This document shows, in pieces, positions 24,660 to 32,042 of a stretch of DNA of 37,871 nucleotides (positions are counted from its first letter, which is position 1; every line of letters starts with the position of its first letter). This DNA comes from Methylobacterium tarhaniae (GTDB lineage: Bacteria > Pseudomonadota > Alphaproteobacteria > Rhizobiales > Beijerinckiaceae). The stretch covers positions 1-37,871 of the forward strand of contig NZ_LABZ01000255.1 in NCBI RefSeq assembly GCF_001043955.1. The letters run 5' to 3'. Both the position numbers and the translations under genes were made by a program. Under the pieces are notes generated by a model. That model searched no databases. It saw only the letters and a program-made list of their open reading frames with translations, and was not told where the DNA came from.

Positions 24660-24684
24660 TTGACAGTGTTCGGTATAGCGAACA
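24660..24684 (+). promoter_or_regulatory. cysH promoter with embedded TGTTCG-N6-CGAACA dyad
   Basis: TTGACA at 24660-24665 is a perfect -35 hexamer for the plus strand; a -10 at the expected distance (about 24683-24688) is weak. Directly downstream of the -35 the perfect dyad TGTTCGGTATAGCGAACA (24667-24684) occupies the spacer, where a bound protein would control initiation. It contains GTTC-N8-GAAC, as upstream of cysJ. Confidence 0.55.
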
Positions 24685-24722
24685 GTTACCCGGTCACACA
24701 AGCAGCCAATCCCGGGCTCTCC

Positions 24723-25586
24723 ATGACCCTTCCCCTCGACCGCGCGGCGCAAAACGCCCTTGCGGAGGATCTGGCCTCGCGCCTGCGTCCCCTCGCCCTA
24801 CCGGCGCGCCTCGCGTTGATCGACGCGACGGTCGACGGCCGCCTGGTCTTCACCACGAGCTTCGGCCTCGAGGACCAGGCGCTCACCCACGCGCTCCGCA
24901 TGGCGAAGTCGCGCGCCGAGATCGTCACCCTCGATACCGGCCGGCTCTTCCCCGAGACCTACGACACCTGGGCCGAGACCGAAGCCGCCTACGGCTTTCG
25001 CATCCGCGCCTACGCGCCGGAGCGCGAGGCCGAGGAAAACTTCGTCGCGGAATCCGGCATCAACGGCTTCCGCCATTCGGTCGCGGCGCGGCAGGCCTGC
25101 TGCGGCTTCCGCAAGGTCGAGCCGCTCGGCCGGGCGCTCGCCGGCGCCGCCGGCTGGCTCACGGGCCTGCGCGCCGGCCAATCGGCCAACCGCGCCGAGA
25201 CGCCGCTCGCCGAGGCCGACCATGCCCGCGGCCTCATCAAGCTCAACCCGATCGCCGACTGGACCCGCGAGGCGCTCGCCGAGCTGATCCACCAGAACTA
25301 CGTGCCCTACAACGTGCTGCACGATCGCGGCTTCCCGTCGATCGGCTGCGCGCCCTGTACCCGCGCCGTGAAGGTCGGCGAGCCCGAGCGGGCCGGCCGC
25401 TGGTGGTGGGAGCAGGCGGGCAAGCAGGAATGCGGCCTGCACGTCGCGGGCGCCCCGGGCAGCGAGATCCGTCCCGGGCAGGAGCCGCGCCCCTTCGAGC
25501 CGGCCTCCTCGTCCGGCACATCTTCCAAGGCATCCGCTTCCAAGACATCCACTTCCAAGACATCCAACCCGGAGCTGGCCGCATGA
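24723..25586 (+). CDS. cysH: Assimilatory adenylyl-sulfate (APS) reductase, [4Fe-4S] type CysH
   Basis: 287 residues, ATG 24723; the ribosome site is weak. It reduces activated sulfate to sulfite with thioredoxin. The PP-loop-like nucleotide region begins LVFTTSFGLEDQALTHA. The iron-sulfur cysteines Cys126-Cys127 (ACCGFRKVEPL) and Cys209/Cys212 (GCAPC) are all present, so the natural substrate should be APS rather than PAPS, which fits the lack of an APS kinase gene. Catalytic Cys237 lies in ECGLH. After residue 240 there is a low-complexity tail of about 45 residues (Ser/Lys/Thr repeats) not seen in ordinary CysH; it is encoded by 15-bp tandem repeats. The stop overlaps the cysD start (ATGA). 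First gene of the sulfate operon. Confidence 0.93.
   Translation: MTLPLDRAAQNALAEDLASRLRPLALPARLALIDATVDGRLVFTTSFGLEDQALTHALRMAKSRAEIVTLDTGRLFPETYDTWAETEAAYGFRIRAYAPEREAEENFVAESGINGFRHSVAARQACCGFRKVEPLGRALAGAAGWLTGLRAGQSANRAETPLAEADHARGLIKLNPIADWTREALAELIHQNYVPYNVLHDRGFPSIGCAPCTRAVKVGEPERAGRWWWEQAGKQECGLHVAGAPGSEIRPGQEPRPFEPASSSGTSSKASASKTSTSKTSNPELAA
25518..25569. repeat. 15-bp tandem repeat coding for the SKTST tail of CysH
   Basis: Units GCATCCGCTTCCAAG (25530-25544) and ACATCCACTTCCAAG (25545-25559), with a shortened 12-base unit before (25518-25529) and a partial one after. The period is five codons and the frame is kept, giving Ser-Lys-Ala/Thr-Ser repeats. Confidence 0.85.
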
Positions 25587-26518
25587 GCGCCGCCCTCAAG
25601 ATCCGCACCGACGGGCTCGACCGCCTGACCCACCTCCAGCGCCTGGAGGCCGAGAGCATCCACATCATGCGGGAGACGGTCGCCGAGACCGAGAACCCGG
25701 TGATGCTGTACTCGATCGGCAAGGATTCCTCGGTGCTGCTGCACCTGGCCCTGAAGGCCTTCGCGCCGGGCCGGTTGCCGTTCCCGCTGCTTCACGTCGA
25801 CACGACCTGGAAGTTCCGCGAGATGATCGCGTTTCGCGATCGGCGCGCCAAGGAGCTCGGCTTGGATCTCCTGGTCCACACCAACCCGGACGGGCTCGCC
25901 CGCGGCATCGGGCCGGTGAGCCACGGCTCCGAGGTCCATACCGACGTGATGAAGACCCAGGCCCTGCGCCAAGCCCTCGACAAGCACAAGTTCGACGCGG
26001 CCTTCGGTGGGGCGCGCCGCGACGAGGAGGCCTCCCGGGCCAAGGAGCGCATCGTCTCGTTGCGCACCGCGCAGCACCGCTGGGATCCGAAGCGCCAGCG
26101 CGCGGAGCCCTGGCACCTCTACAACATGAAGAAGCAGCGCGGTGAGTCGTTGCGCGTCTTCCCGCTGTCGAACTGGACCGAGCTCGATATCTGGCTCTAC
26201 ATCGAGCAGGAGAACATCCCGATCGTGCCGCTCTATTACGCGGCCGAGCGCCCGGTGGTGCAGCGCGACGGGCAGCTGATCATGGTGGACGACGAGCGCC
26301 TGCCGCTCCAGCCCGGCGAGACGCCGGAGATGCGCCTGGTGCGGTTCCGGACGCTCGGCTGCTACCCGCTGACCGGGGCGGTGGAGAGCGACGCCGCGAC
26401 CCTGCCGGAGATCATCGGCGAGACGCTGGCGGCCCGCACCTCCGAGCGGCAGGGCCGGGTGATCGACAAGGACGGCGCCGGCGCCATGGAGCGCAAGAAG
26501 CAGGAAGGCTACTTCTGA
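25583..26518 (+). CDS. cysD: Sulfate adenylyltransferase subunit 2 (CysD)
   Basis: 311 residues, ATG 25583 overlapping the cysH stop by four bases. This is the catalytic ATP sulfurylase subunit, which forms APS from ATP and sulfate together with CysN. The PP-loop is LYSIGKDSSVLLHLALKAF, followed by LLHVDTTWKFREMIAFRD. FGGARRDEEASRAKERIVSL and the C-terminal FRTLGCYPLTGAVES are signature segments, and the protein ends RKKQEGYF as CysD does. The stop codon overlaps the cysN start by one base, consistent with tight coupling of the heterodimer subunits. Confidence 0.96.
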   Translation: MSAALKIRTDGLDRLTHLQRLEAESIHIMRETVAETENPVMLYSIGKDSSVLLHLALKAFAPGRLPFPLLHVDTTWKFREMIAFRDRRAKELGLDLLVHTNPDGLARGIGPVSHGSEVHTDVMKTQALRQALDKHKFDAAFGGARRDEEASRAKERIVSLRTAQHRWDPKRQRAEPWHLYNMKKQRGESLRVFPLSNWTELDIWLYIEQENIPIVPLYYAAERPVVQRDGQLIMVDDERLPLQPGETPEMRLVRFRTLGCYPLTGAVESDAATLPEIIGETLAARTSERQGRVIDKDGAGAMERKKQEGYF

Positions 26519-28926
26519 TGACCGTGCATCAATCCACCCGCGCCTTCGGCTACGAGGCGTTCCTCGCCGCCCACCAGCGGAAGGAAGTGCTGCGGTTCAT
26601 CACCTGCGGCTCGGTCGATGACGGCAAGTCGACCCTGATCGGGCGCCTGCTGCACGACACCAAGCAGATCTTCGACGACCAGGTCAGCGCGCTCGAGCGC
26701 GATTCGCGCCGCCACGGCACCCGGGGCGGTGAGATCGACCTGGCGCTCCTCGTCGACGGCCTCCAGGCCGAGCGCGAGCAGGGCATCACCATCGACGTCG
26801 CCTACCGGTTCTTCTCGACCGAGCGGCGCTCGTTCATCGTCGCCGACACTCCCGGCCACGTCCAGTACACCCGCAACATGGCGACCGGCGCCTCGACCGC
26901 CGAGGTCGCGGTGCTGCTGGTCGATGCGCGCAAGGGCCTGAGCCCGCAGACAAGGCGCCATGCGCTCCTGGTCTCGATACTCGGCATCCGCCGCGTCGTG
27001 CTGGCGGTCAACAAGATGGACCTGATCGGCTGGTCGCAGGACCGGTTCGAGGCGATCGTCGCCGAGTTCCAGGCCTTCGCGAAGGACCTGCGCTTCGCCG
27101 ACGTCGCCGGCATCCCGCTCTCGGCGGCGAACGGCGACAACGTCGTGCTGCCCGGCGCCGCCGCGCCCTGGTATACCGGCGTGCCGCTGCTGCAGTACCT
27201 CGAAGAGGTGCCGGCCCATGTCGAGGAGGAGGTCGCTCCCTTCCGCATGGCGGTGCAGTGGGTCAACCGGCCGAATTCCGACTTCCGCGGCTTCTCCGGC
27301 CTGATCGCCTCAGGAAGCGTCGCGGTCGGCGACAAGGTGGTGGTGGCGCCCGCCGGCACCCCGTCGACGATCGCCCGGATCTACACCTATGACGGCGACT
27401 TGCCCCGGGCCATCGCCGGCCAGTCAGTGACCCTGGTGCTCGCCGACGAGGTCGATGCCTCGCGCGGCAGCGTGATCACGGCGGCGGCGCAACCGCCGAT
27501 CGTCAGCGACCGGCTCGAGGTCCGGCTGTTCTGGGCCAACGAGGCCGAGCTGACCCCCGGCGCCACCTACCTCGCCAAGGTCGGCACGGTGACGGCCAAT
27601 GCCGTGGTCGAGGCCGTGCGCGCGCGCATCGACACCGAGACCGGGCAGGGGGTGCCGGCCGCGTCCTTGAGCGCCAACGACATCGGCGACGTCACCCTGA
27701 CCCTCGACCGCAAGGTCGCGGTCGACGCCTACCGGCAGAACCGCGATACCGGCAGCCTGATCCTGATCGACCGGGCGACCACCGACACGGCGGCCCTCGG
27801 GCTCGTCCAGGCTCTGCCGGTCGCGCCGCAGGGCGGCGCGAAGACCGAAGCTCCGAAGACCGAAGCGGCTCCGGCCGGCGGCGGCCTGCTCGGCTCCCTG
27901 AAGCGGCTGTTCCGCGGCTCGTCCCTGGCGCTCGCCGCCGGGGCCTCGCTCCTGGCGCTGGCGGGGGCGCCCGCCCCGGTGGAGGCGCAGACGCTGCTCA
28001 ACGTCTCCTACGACCCGACCCGGGAGCTGTACCGGGCGATCGACGCGGCCTTCGCCAAGGAGTGGAAGGCCAAGACCGGCGAGACCGTGACGGTGCGCGC
28101 CTCGCATGGCGGCTCCGGCGCCCAGGCCCGCTCGGTCATCGACGGGCTGCCGGCGGATGTGGTGACGCTGGCGCTCGCCAGCGACATCGACGCCATCGCC
28201 GCCCGCTCGAAGAAGCTGCCGGCCGACTGGCAGAAGCGCTTAGCCCATAATTCGACGCCCTACACCTCGACCATCGTGTTCCTGGTCCGCAAGGGCAACC
28301 CGAAGGCGATCAAGGACTGGGACGACCTGGTGAAGCCGGGGATCCAGGTCATCACCCCCAATCCGAAAACCTCGGGCGGGGCGCGCTGGAACTATCTGGC
28401 GGCCTATGCCTACGCGCTGTCGAAGAACGGCAACGACGACGCTAAGGCGAAGGACTTCGTCACCGCCCTGTTCAAGAACGTGCCGGTGCTCGACACCGGG
28501 GCGCGCGGCGCCACCACCACCTTCGTGCAGCGGGGCCTCGGCGACGTGCTGATCGCCTGGGAGAACGAGGCGTTCCTGGCCGACGAGGAATTCGGCAAGG
28601 GCAAGTTCGACATCGTCGTGCCCTCGCTGTCGATCCTGGCCGAGCCGCCGGTGGCGCTGATCGACGCCAATGTCGACCAGAAGGGGACCCGCCGCCAAGC
28701 CGAGGCCTACCTGCAATTCCTCTATACGCCTGAGGCGCAAGCCATCATCGCCAAGAACTTCTACCGCCCGCGCGACGAATCGGCGGCTTCCAAGGAGGAT
28801 CTGGCCCGCTTCCCCAAGCTGAAGCTCGTCACCATCGACGACACCTTCGGCGGCTGGCCCAAGGCGCAGAAGACCCACTTCGACGATGGCGGCGTGTTCG
28901 ACGCCATCCTGAAGTCCCGCCAATGA
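26518..28926 (+). CDS. Fusion of CysN (ATP sulfurylase GTPase) with a periplasmic sulfate-binding protein (Sbp/CysP)
   Basis: 802 residues in one open frame. Residues 1-433 are CysN: P-loop GSVDDGKS (31-38), ADTPGH (109-114), NKMD (165-168), then the EF-Tu-like beta-barrels and the CysN ending SGSLILIDRATTDTAALGLV. Residues 434-460 are an Ala/Lys/Thr/Glu linker (KTEAPKTEA). Residues 461-490 look exactly like a signal peptide: basic LKRLFRGS, hydrophobic SLALAAGASLLALAGAP, and cleavage site PVEA before Gln491. Residues 491-802 are a sulfate-binding protein (SYDPTRELYRAIDAAF, ASHGGSGAQARSVIDGLPAD, NPKTSGGARWNYLAA, TTFVQRGLGDVLIAWENEA). No in-frame ATG/GTG/TTG with a ribosome site lies at the junction; a CTG (27898) stands where Met would be. 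The next genes are CysT, CysW and CysA, so this is the operon's only binding protein. Either it is a true fusion processed by signal peptidase, or a sequencing/assembly or recent mutational joining of two genes. Confidence 0.88.
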   Translation: MTVHQSTRAFGYEAFLAAHQRKEVLRFITCGSVDDGKSTLIGRLLHDTKQIFDDQVSALERDSRRHGTRGGEIDLALLVDGLQAEREQGITIDVAYRFFSTERRSFIVADTPGHVQYTRNMATGASTAEVAVLLVDARKGLSPQTRRHALLVSILGIRRVVLAVNKMDLIGWSQDRFEAIVAEFQAFAKDLRFADVAGIPLSAANGDNVVLPGAAAPWYTGVPLLQYLEEVPAHVEEEVAPFRMAVQWVNRPNSDFRGFSGLIASGSVAVGDKVVVAPAGTPSTIARIYTYDGDLPRAIAGQSVTLVLADEVDASRGSVITAAAQPPIVSDRLEVRLFWANEAELTPGATYLAKVGTVTANAVVEAVRARIDTETGQGVPAASLSANDIGDVTLTLDRKVAVDAYRQNRDTGSLILIDRATTDTAALGLVQALPVAPQGGAKTEAPKTEAAPAGGGLLGSLKRLFRGSSLALAAGASLLALAGAPAPVEAQTLLNVSYDPTRELYRAIDAAFAKEWKAKTGETVTVRASHGGSGAQARSVIDGLPADVVTLALASDIDAIAARSKKLPADWQKRLAHNSTPYTSTIVFLVRKGNPKAIKDWDDLVKPGIQVITPNPKTSGGARWNYLAAYAYALSKNGNDDAKAKDFVTALFKNVPVLDTGARGATTTFVQRGLGDVLIAWENEAFLADEEFGKGKFDIVVPSLSILAEPPVALIDANVDQKGTRRQAEAYLQFLYTPEAQAIIAKNFYRPRDESAASKEDLARFPKLKLVTIDDTFGGWPKAQKTHFDDGGVFDAILKSRQ

Positions 28927-29792
28927 GCAACGCCGCGGCCCTGCCCGCGGGGCGGGGAGCGGCCCGCTTCCGGCGACCGAGCGCGCTTCCCGGCTTTCGC
29001 CTGACCTTCGGGATCACGCTCACCTACCTGACCCTGCTCGTCCTGCTGCCGCTGGCGGTGCTGCTCCTGCGCGCCGCCAGCGTCGGCCCGGCCGGCCTGT
29101 GGGCGCTCGTCACCGATTCCCGCAACCTCGCGGCGCTCAAGACCTCGTTCGGCCTGTCGCTGGCCGCCGCGGCGATCGACGCGGTGTTCGGGCTCCTCAT
29201 CGCCTGGGTGCTGACCCGCTACCGCTTCCCCGGCCGGCGGATCATCGACGCTCTGGTGGACCTGCCCTTCGCGCTGCCGACGGCGGTCGCCGGCATCGCC
29301 CTCGCCAGCCTCTACGCGCCGAACGGCTGGCTCGGCGAGCCCTTGATGGCCCTCGGCATCAAGGTCGCCTACACGCCGCTCGGCATCCTGGTGGCGCTGG
29401 TCTTCGTCGGCCTGCCGTTCTGCGTGCGCACGGTGCAGCCGCTGGTGGCCGAGATCGACAAGTCGAGCGAGGAGGCCGCGGCGATCCTCGGCGCCTCGCG
29501 CTTCCGGGCCCTCGTCACGGTGATCCTGCCGCCGCTGATTCCCGCGATGCTCACCGGGTTCGCCCTCGCCTTCGCCCGGGCGGTCGGGGAATACGGCTCG
29601 GTGATCTTCGTTGCCGGCAACCTGCCTTACGTCTCGGAGATCGCCCCGCTCTTGATCGTGATCAAGCTCGAAGAGTTCAACTATGCGGGCGCCACGGCCA
29701 TCGCCGCCGTGATGCTGCTGATGTCCTTCACCGCGCTCCTCGCCATCAACCTCTTGCAGGATTTCAGCCGCCGCAGGTTCGGTCATGTCTGA
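28923..29792 (+). CDS. cysT: Sulfate ABC transporter permease CysT (CysU)
   Basis: 289 residues, ATG 28923, overlapping the fusion gene's stop by four bases. Six-helix inner-membrane permease of the CysT type: TFGITLTYLTLLVLLPLAVL, DLPFALPTAVAGIALASLYA, EEAAAILGASRFRALVTVIL (the EAA loop contacted by CysA), and FARAVGEYGSVIFVAGN, a hallmark of sulfate/thiosulfate permeases. It forms a heterodimer with CysW and receives sulfate from the binding domain encoded immediately upstream. Confidence 0.95.
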   Translation: MSNAAALPAGRGAARFRRPSALPGFRLTFGITLTYLTLLVLLPLAVLLLRAASVGPAGLWALVTDSRNLAALKTSFGLSLAAAAIDAVFGLLIAWVLTRYRFPGRRIIDALVDLPFALPTAVAGIALASLYAPNGWLGEPLMALGIKVAYTPLGILVALVFVGLPFCVRTVQPLVAEIDKSSEEAAAILGASRFRALVTVILPPLIPAMLTGFALAFARAVGEYGSVIFVAGNLPYVSEIAPLLIVIKLEEFNYAGATAIAAVMLLMSFTALLAINLLQDFSRRRFGHV

Positions 29793-30669
29793 GACCACCG
29801 TTCCCTCCATTCGCCCCGAGCCGCGCGGCCTGCACGCGGCTTTGACCGAGCCGCGCCCGGTCCGCATCGGGCTCACGCTCCTGGCCGTCGCCTTCCTGGG
29901 GCTGTTCCTGCTGCTGCCGCTGGCCGTGGTGTTCGTCGAGGCGCTGAGCAAGGGCTTAAGCTCCTACCTCGCCACCTTCGCCGAGCCCGATGCGCTCGCG
30001 GCGATCCGCCTGACGCTCCTCGTCGCGGTGATCGCGGTGCCGCTCAACGTCGTGTTCGGCCTGTGCGCCTCCTGGGCCATCGCCAAGTTCGATTTCCGCG
30101 GCCGTAACCTGCTCATCACCCTCATCGACCTGCCGTTCTCGGTCTCGCCGGTGGTCGCCGGCCTGATCTACGTGCTGATCTTCGGGGCGCAGGGGCTGTT
30201 CGGGCCGTTCCTGCAGCGCCACGGGATCGAGATCATCTTCGCGGTGCCGGGCATCGTGCTCGCCACGGTGTTCGTCACCTTCCCGTTCGTGGCCCGCGAG
30301 CTGATCCCGCTGATGCAGGACCAGGGCACCACCGACGAGGAGGCCGCGTTGACCCTCGGGGCGAGCCCGTGGCGGGTCTTCCGCACCGTGACGCTCCCCA
30401 ACGTGCGCTGGGCGCTGCTCTACGGCGTGCTGCTCTGCAACGCCCGGGCGATGGGCGAGTTCGGGGCCGTCTCGGTCGTGTCGGGCCGCATCCGGGGATT
30501 GACCAACACCATGCCGCTCCACGTCGAGATTCTGTACAACGAGTATAATTACGTGGCGGCGTTCGGGATCGCCTCGCTTCTGGCGCTCCTCGCGCTCGTC
30601 ACCCTGGCGGGTAAATCTTTCCTGGAATGGCGCCACGCCGATGCGCTGGCCGGACGCGGAGCCCACTGA
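29785..30669 (+). CDS. cysW: Sulfate ABC transporter permease CysW
   Basis: 294 residues, ATG 29785, overlapping cysT by eight bases. Permease of the CysW type with DLPFSVSPVVAGLIYVLIFG, an EAA loop EEAALTLGASPWRVFRTVTL, CNARAMGEFGAVSVVSGRIR and the C-terminal LHVEILYNEYNYVAAFGIAS, characteristic of CysW. An N-terminal extension of about 25 residues rich in Pro and Arg precedes the first helix. It partners CysT. Confidence 0.95.
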   Translation: MSETTVPSIRPEPRGLHAALTEPRPVRIGLTLLAVAFLGLFLLLPLAVVFVEALSKGLSSYLATFAEPDALAAIRLTLLVAVIAVPLNVVFGLCASWAIAKFDFRGRNLLITLIDLPFSVSPVVAGLIYVLIFGAQGLFGPFLQRHGIEIIFAVPGIVLATVFVTFPFVARELIPLMQDQGTTDEEAALTLGASPWRVFRTVTLPNVRWALLYGVLLCNARAMGEFGAVSVVSGRIRGLTNTMPLHVEILYNEYNYVAAFGIASLLALLALVTLAGKSFLEWRHADALAGRGAH

Positions 30670-30670
30670 G

Positions 30671-31807
30671 ATGACGGCAGGATTCGCTCCCACCGCCCTG
30701 TCCCTGCGCCGCGAGGCGCCCGCCCGCCCGGTCGAGGCGGCCTCCGCCGAGCGCCTGCGCCAGGCCGGCACCTCCGTGCGGGTCGACGGCATCGTCAAGC
30801 GCTACGGCGGCCCCGGACCGGCGGCGCTCGAAGGCGTCAGCCTGGCGATCGAGCCGGGCGAGTTGCTGGCGCTCCTCGGCCCCTCGGGCTCCGGCAAGAC
30901 CACGCTGCTGCGCGTGATCGCCGGCCTCGAGATCCCGGATGGCGGCAAGGTGTTCTTCGGCTCCCAGGACACCACTGATCTGCCGGTGCAACGCCGCGGC
31001 GTCGGCTTCGTGTTCCAGCACTACGCCCTGTTCCGCCACCTGACGGTGTTCGAGAACATCGCCTACGGCCTGCGCTCGCGCCCCCGGGCCCACCGCCCGA
31101 AGGAAGACGAGATCCGTCGCCGGGTCGAGCGCCTGCTGGAGCTGGTGCAGTTGCCCGACCTCGCCAAGCGCTATCCGGGCCAGCTCTCCGGCGGCCAGCG
31201 CCAGCGGGTGGCGCTCGCCCGGGCACTCGCGGTTGAGCCCTCGGTGCTGCTCCTCGACGAGCCGTTCGGCGCGCTCGACGCCCAGGTGCGCAAGGACCTG
31301 CGCCGCTGGCTGCGGGAGATCCACCGCGAGACCGGCCAGACGACGATCTTCGTCACCCACGACCAGGACGAGGCGCTGGAACTCGCCGACCGGATCGCGA
31401 TCCTCAACAAGGGCCGCATCGAGCAGGTCGGCGCCCCCCACGAGGTGCAGGACCATCCGGCCTCGCGCTTCGTGATGTCCTTCGTCGGCGAGACCGCGCG
31501 CCTGACGGCGGAGGTCGCGGGCGGCGAGGTCCGCGTCGCCGGCCGGCCGGTCATCGCGGCGGAGCCGGGCTGGCCGCAAGGTGCGGTCGATCTCTGCCTG
31601 CGGCCCTGGGACCTCACGGTGGGGCAGGGCCCCGGCACGCTGCCCGGCACCGTGCGCGAATGGCGCCGCACCGGACGGGGCACCGTCGCGGAGATCCTGC
31701 TCGACGGCGCCGAGGCCCCGGTCGAGGTCAAGGTGACCGACGTCTACGAGCCGGGGGATCGGGTGGCGCTGGCTGTGGGCGCGGCGCGGGTGTTCCCGCG
31801 CAACTGA
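30671..31807 (+). CDS. cysA: Sulfate ABC transporter ATP-binding protein CysA
   Basis: 378 residues from ATG 30671, one base after the cysW stop. Residues 1-35 are an unusual N-terminal extension. The ATPase follows: Walker A GPSGSGKTT, Q-loop FVFQHYALFRHLTV, signature LSGGQRQRVALARAL, Walker B LLLDEPFGALDAQVR and the switch histidine VTHDQDEALE. After about residue 265 a C-terminal TOBE-like regulatory domain ends at VFPRN. It closes the cysHDN-sbp-TWA operon and powers sulfate uptake. A starting Met further downstream is possible but would cut into no known motif, so the start is moderately sure. Confidence 0.93.
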   Translation: MTAGFAPTALSLRREAPARPVEAASAERLRQAGTSVRVDGIVKRYGGPGPAALEGVSLAIEPGELLALLGPSGSGKTTLLRVIAGLEIPDGGKVFFGSQDTTDLPVQRRGVGFVFQHYALFRHLTVFENIAYGLRSRPRAHRPKEDEIRRRVERLLELVQLPDLAKRYPGQLSGGQRQRVALARALAVEPSVLLLDEPFGALDAQVRKDLRRWLREIHRETGQTTIFVTHDQDEALELADRIAILNKGRIEQVGAPHEVQDHPASRFVMSFVGETARLTAEVAGGEVRVAGRPVIAAEPGWPQGAVDLCLRPWDLTVGQGPGTLPGTVREWRRTGRGTVAEILLDGAEAPVEVKVTDVYEPGDRVALAVGAARVFPRN

Positions 31808-31850
31808 GCGCGGCATCCGGGCTCGCTCGACGCCCGCTCCATCCTCCGCG

Positions 31851-31883
31851 TCATCCCGGGGCCGCGCAGCGGCCCCGGGATGA
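31851..31883. repeat. Perfect 15-bp palindrome (REP-like), possible terminator of the cys operon
   Basis: TCATCCCGGGGCCGC (31851-31865), loop GCA, GCGGCCCCGGGATGA (31869-31883). It lies 43 bp after cysA and belongs to the same sequence family as the elements at 34024-34160 (TCATYCCGGGGCCGCG core). Confidence 0.75.
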
Positions 31884-31973
31884 CATGGAGGGGTCCAAGA
31901 CTGCCGGAATCCGGCCGGTGGCCCGCTCTCCACTTCGGGGCCAAGCAGACTTGCGTTAGCATGGCAACGCCTC

Positions 31974-32024
31974 ATCTGCATATAATCTTGTCGTATTGCA
32001 GATTTTTGTTGCAAACCCTGCAAC
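31974..32024 (+). terminator. AT-rich stem-loops with T-run between cysA and the GntR gene
   Basis: ATCTGCA (31974-31980) pairs with TGCAGAT (31997-32003) and is followed by TTTTTGTT, the only T-rich tract near an operon end in this window. A second small perfect hairpin GTTGCA-AACCC-TGCAAC follows at 32008-32024. The region is strikingly AT-rich for this genome; it also contains a TATAAT at 31981-31986. It may be a Rho-independent terminator for cysA or part of an unannotated small RNA. Confidence 0.4.
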
Positions 32025-32042
32025 CACTTTAGCGAAGTCCGT

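Noticed and set aside
31981..31986. TATAAT as a strong promoter after cysA
   Set aside because: No -35 hexamer at 16-18 bp; the surrounding stem-loop with a T-run fits a terminator better.
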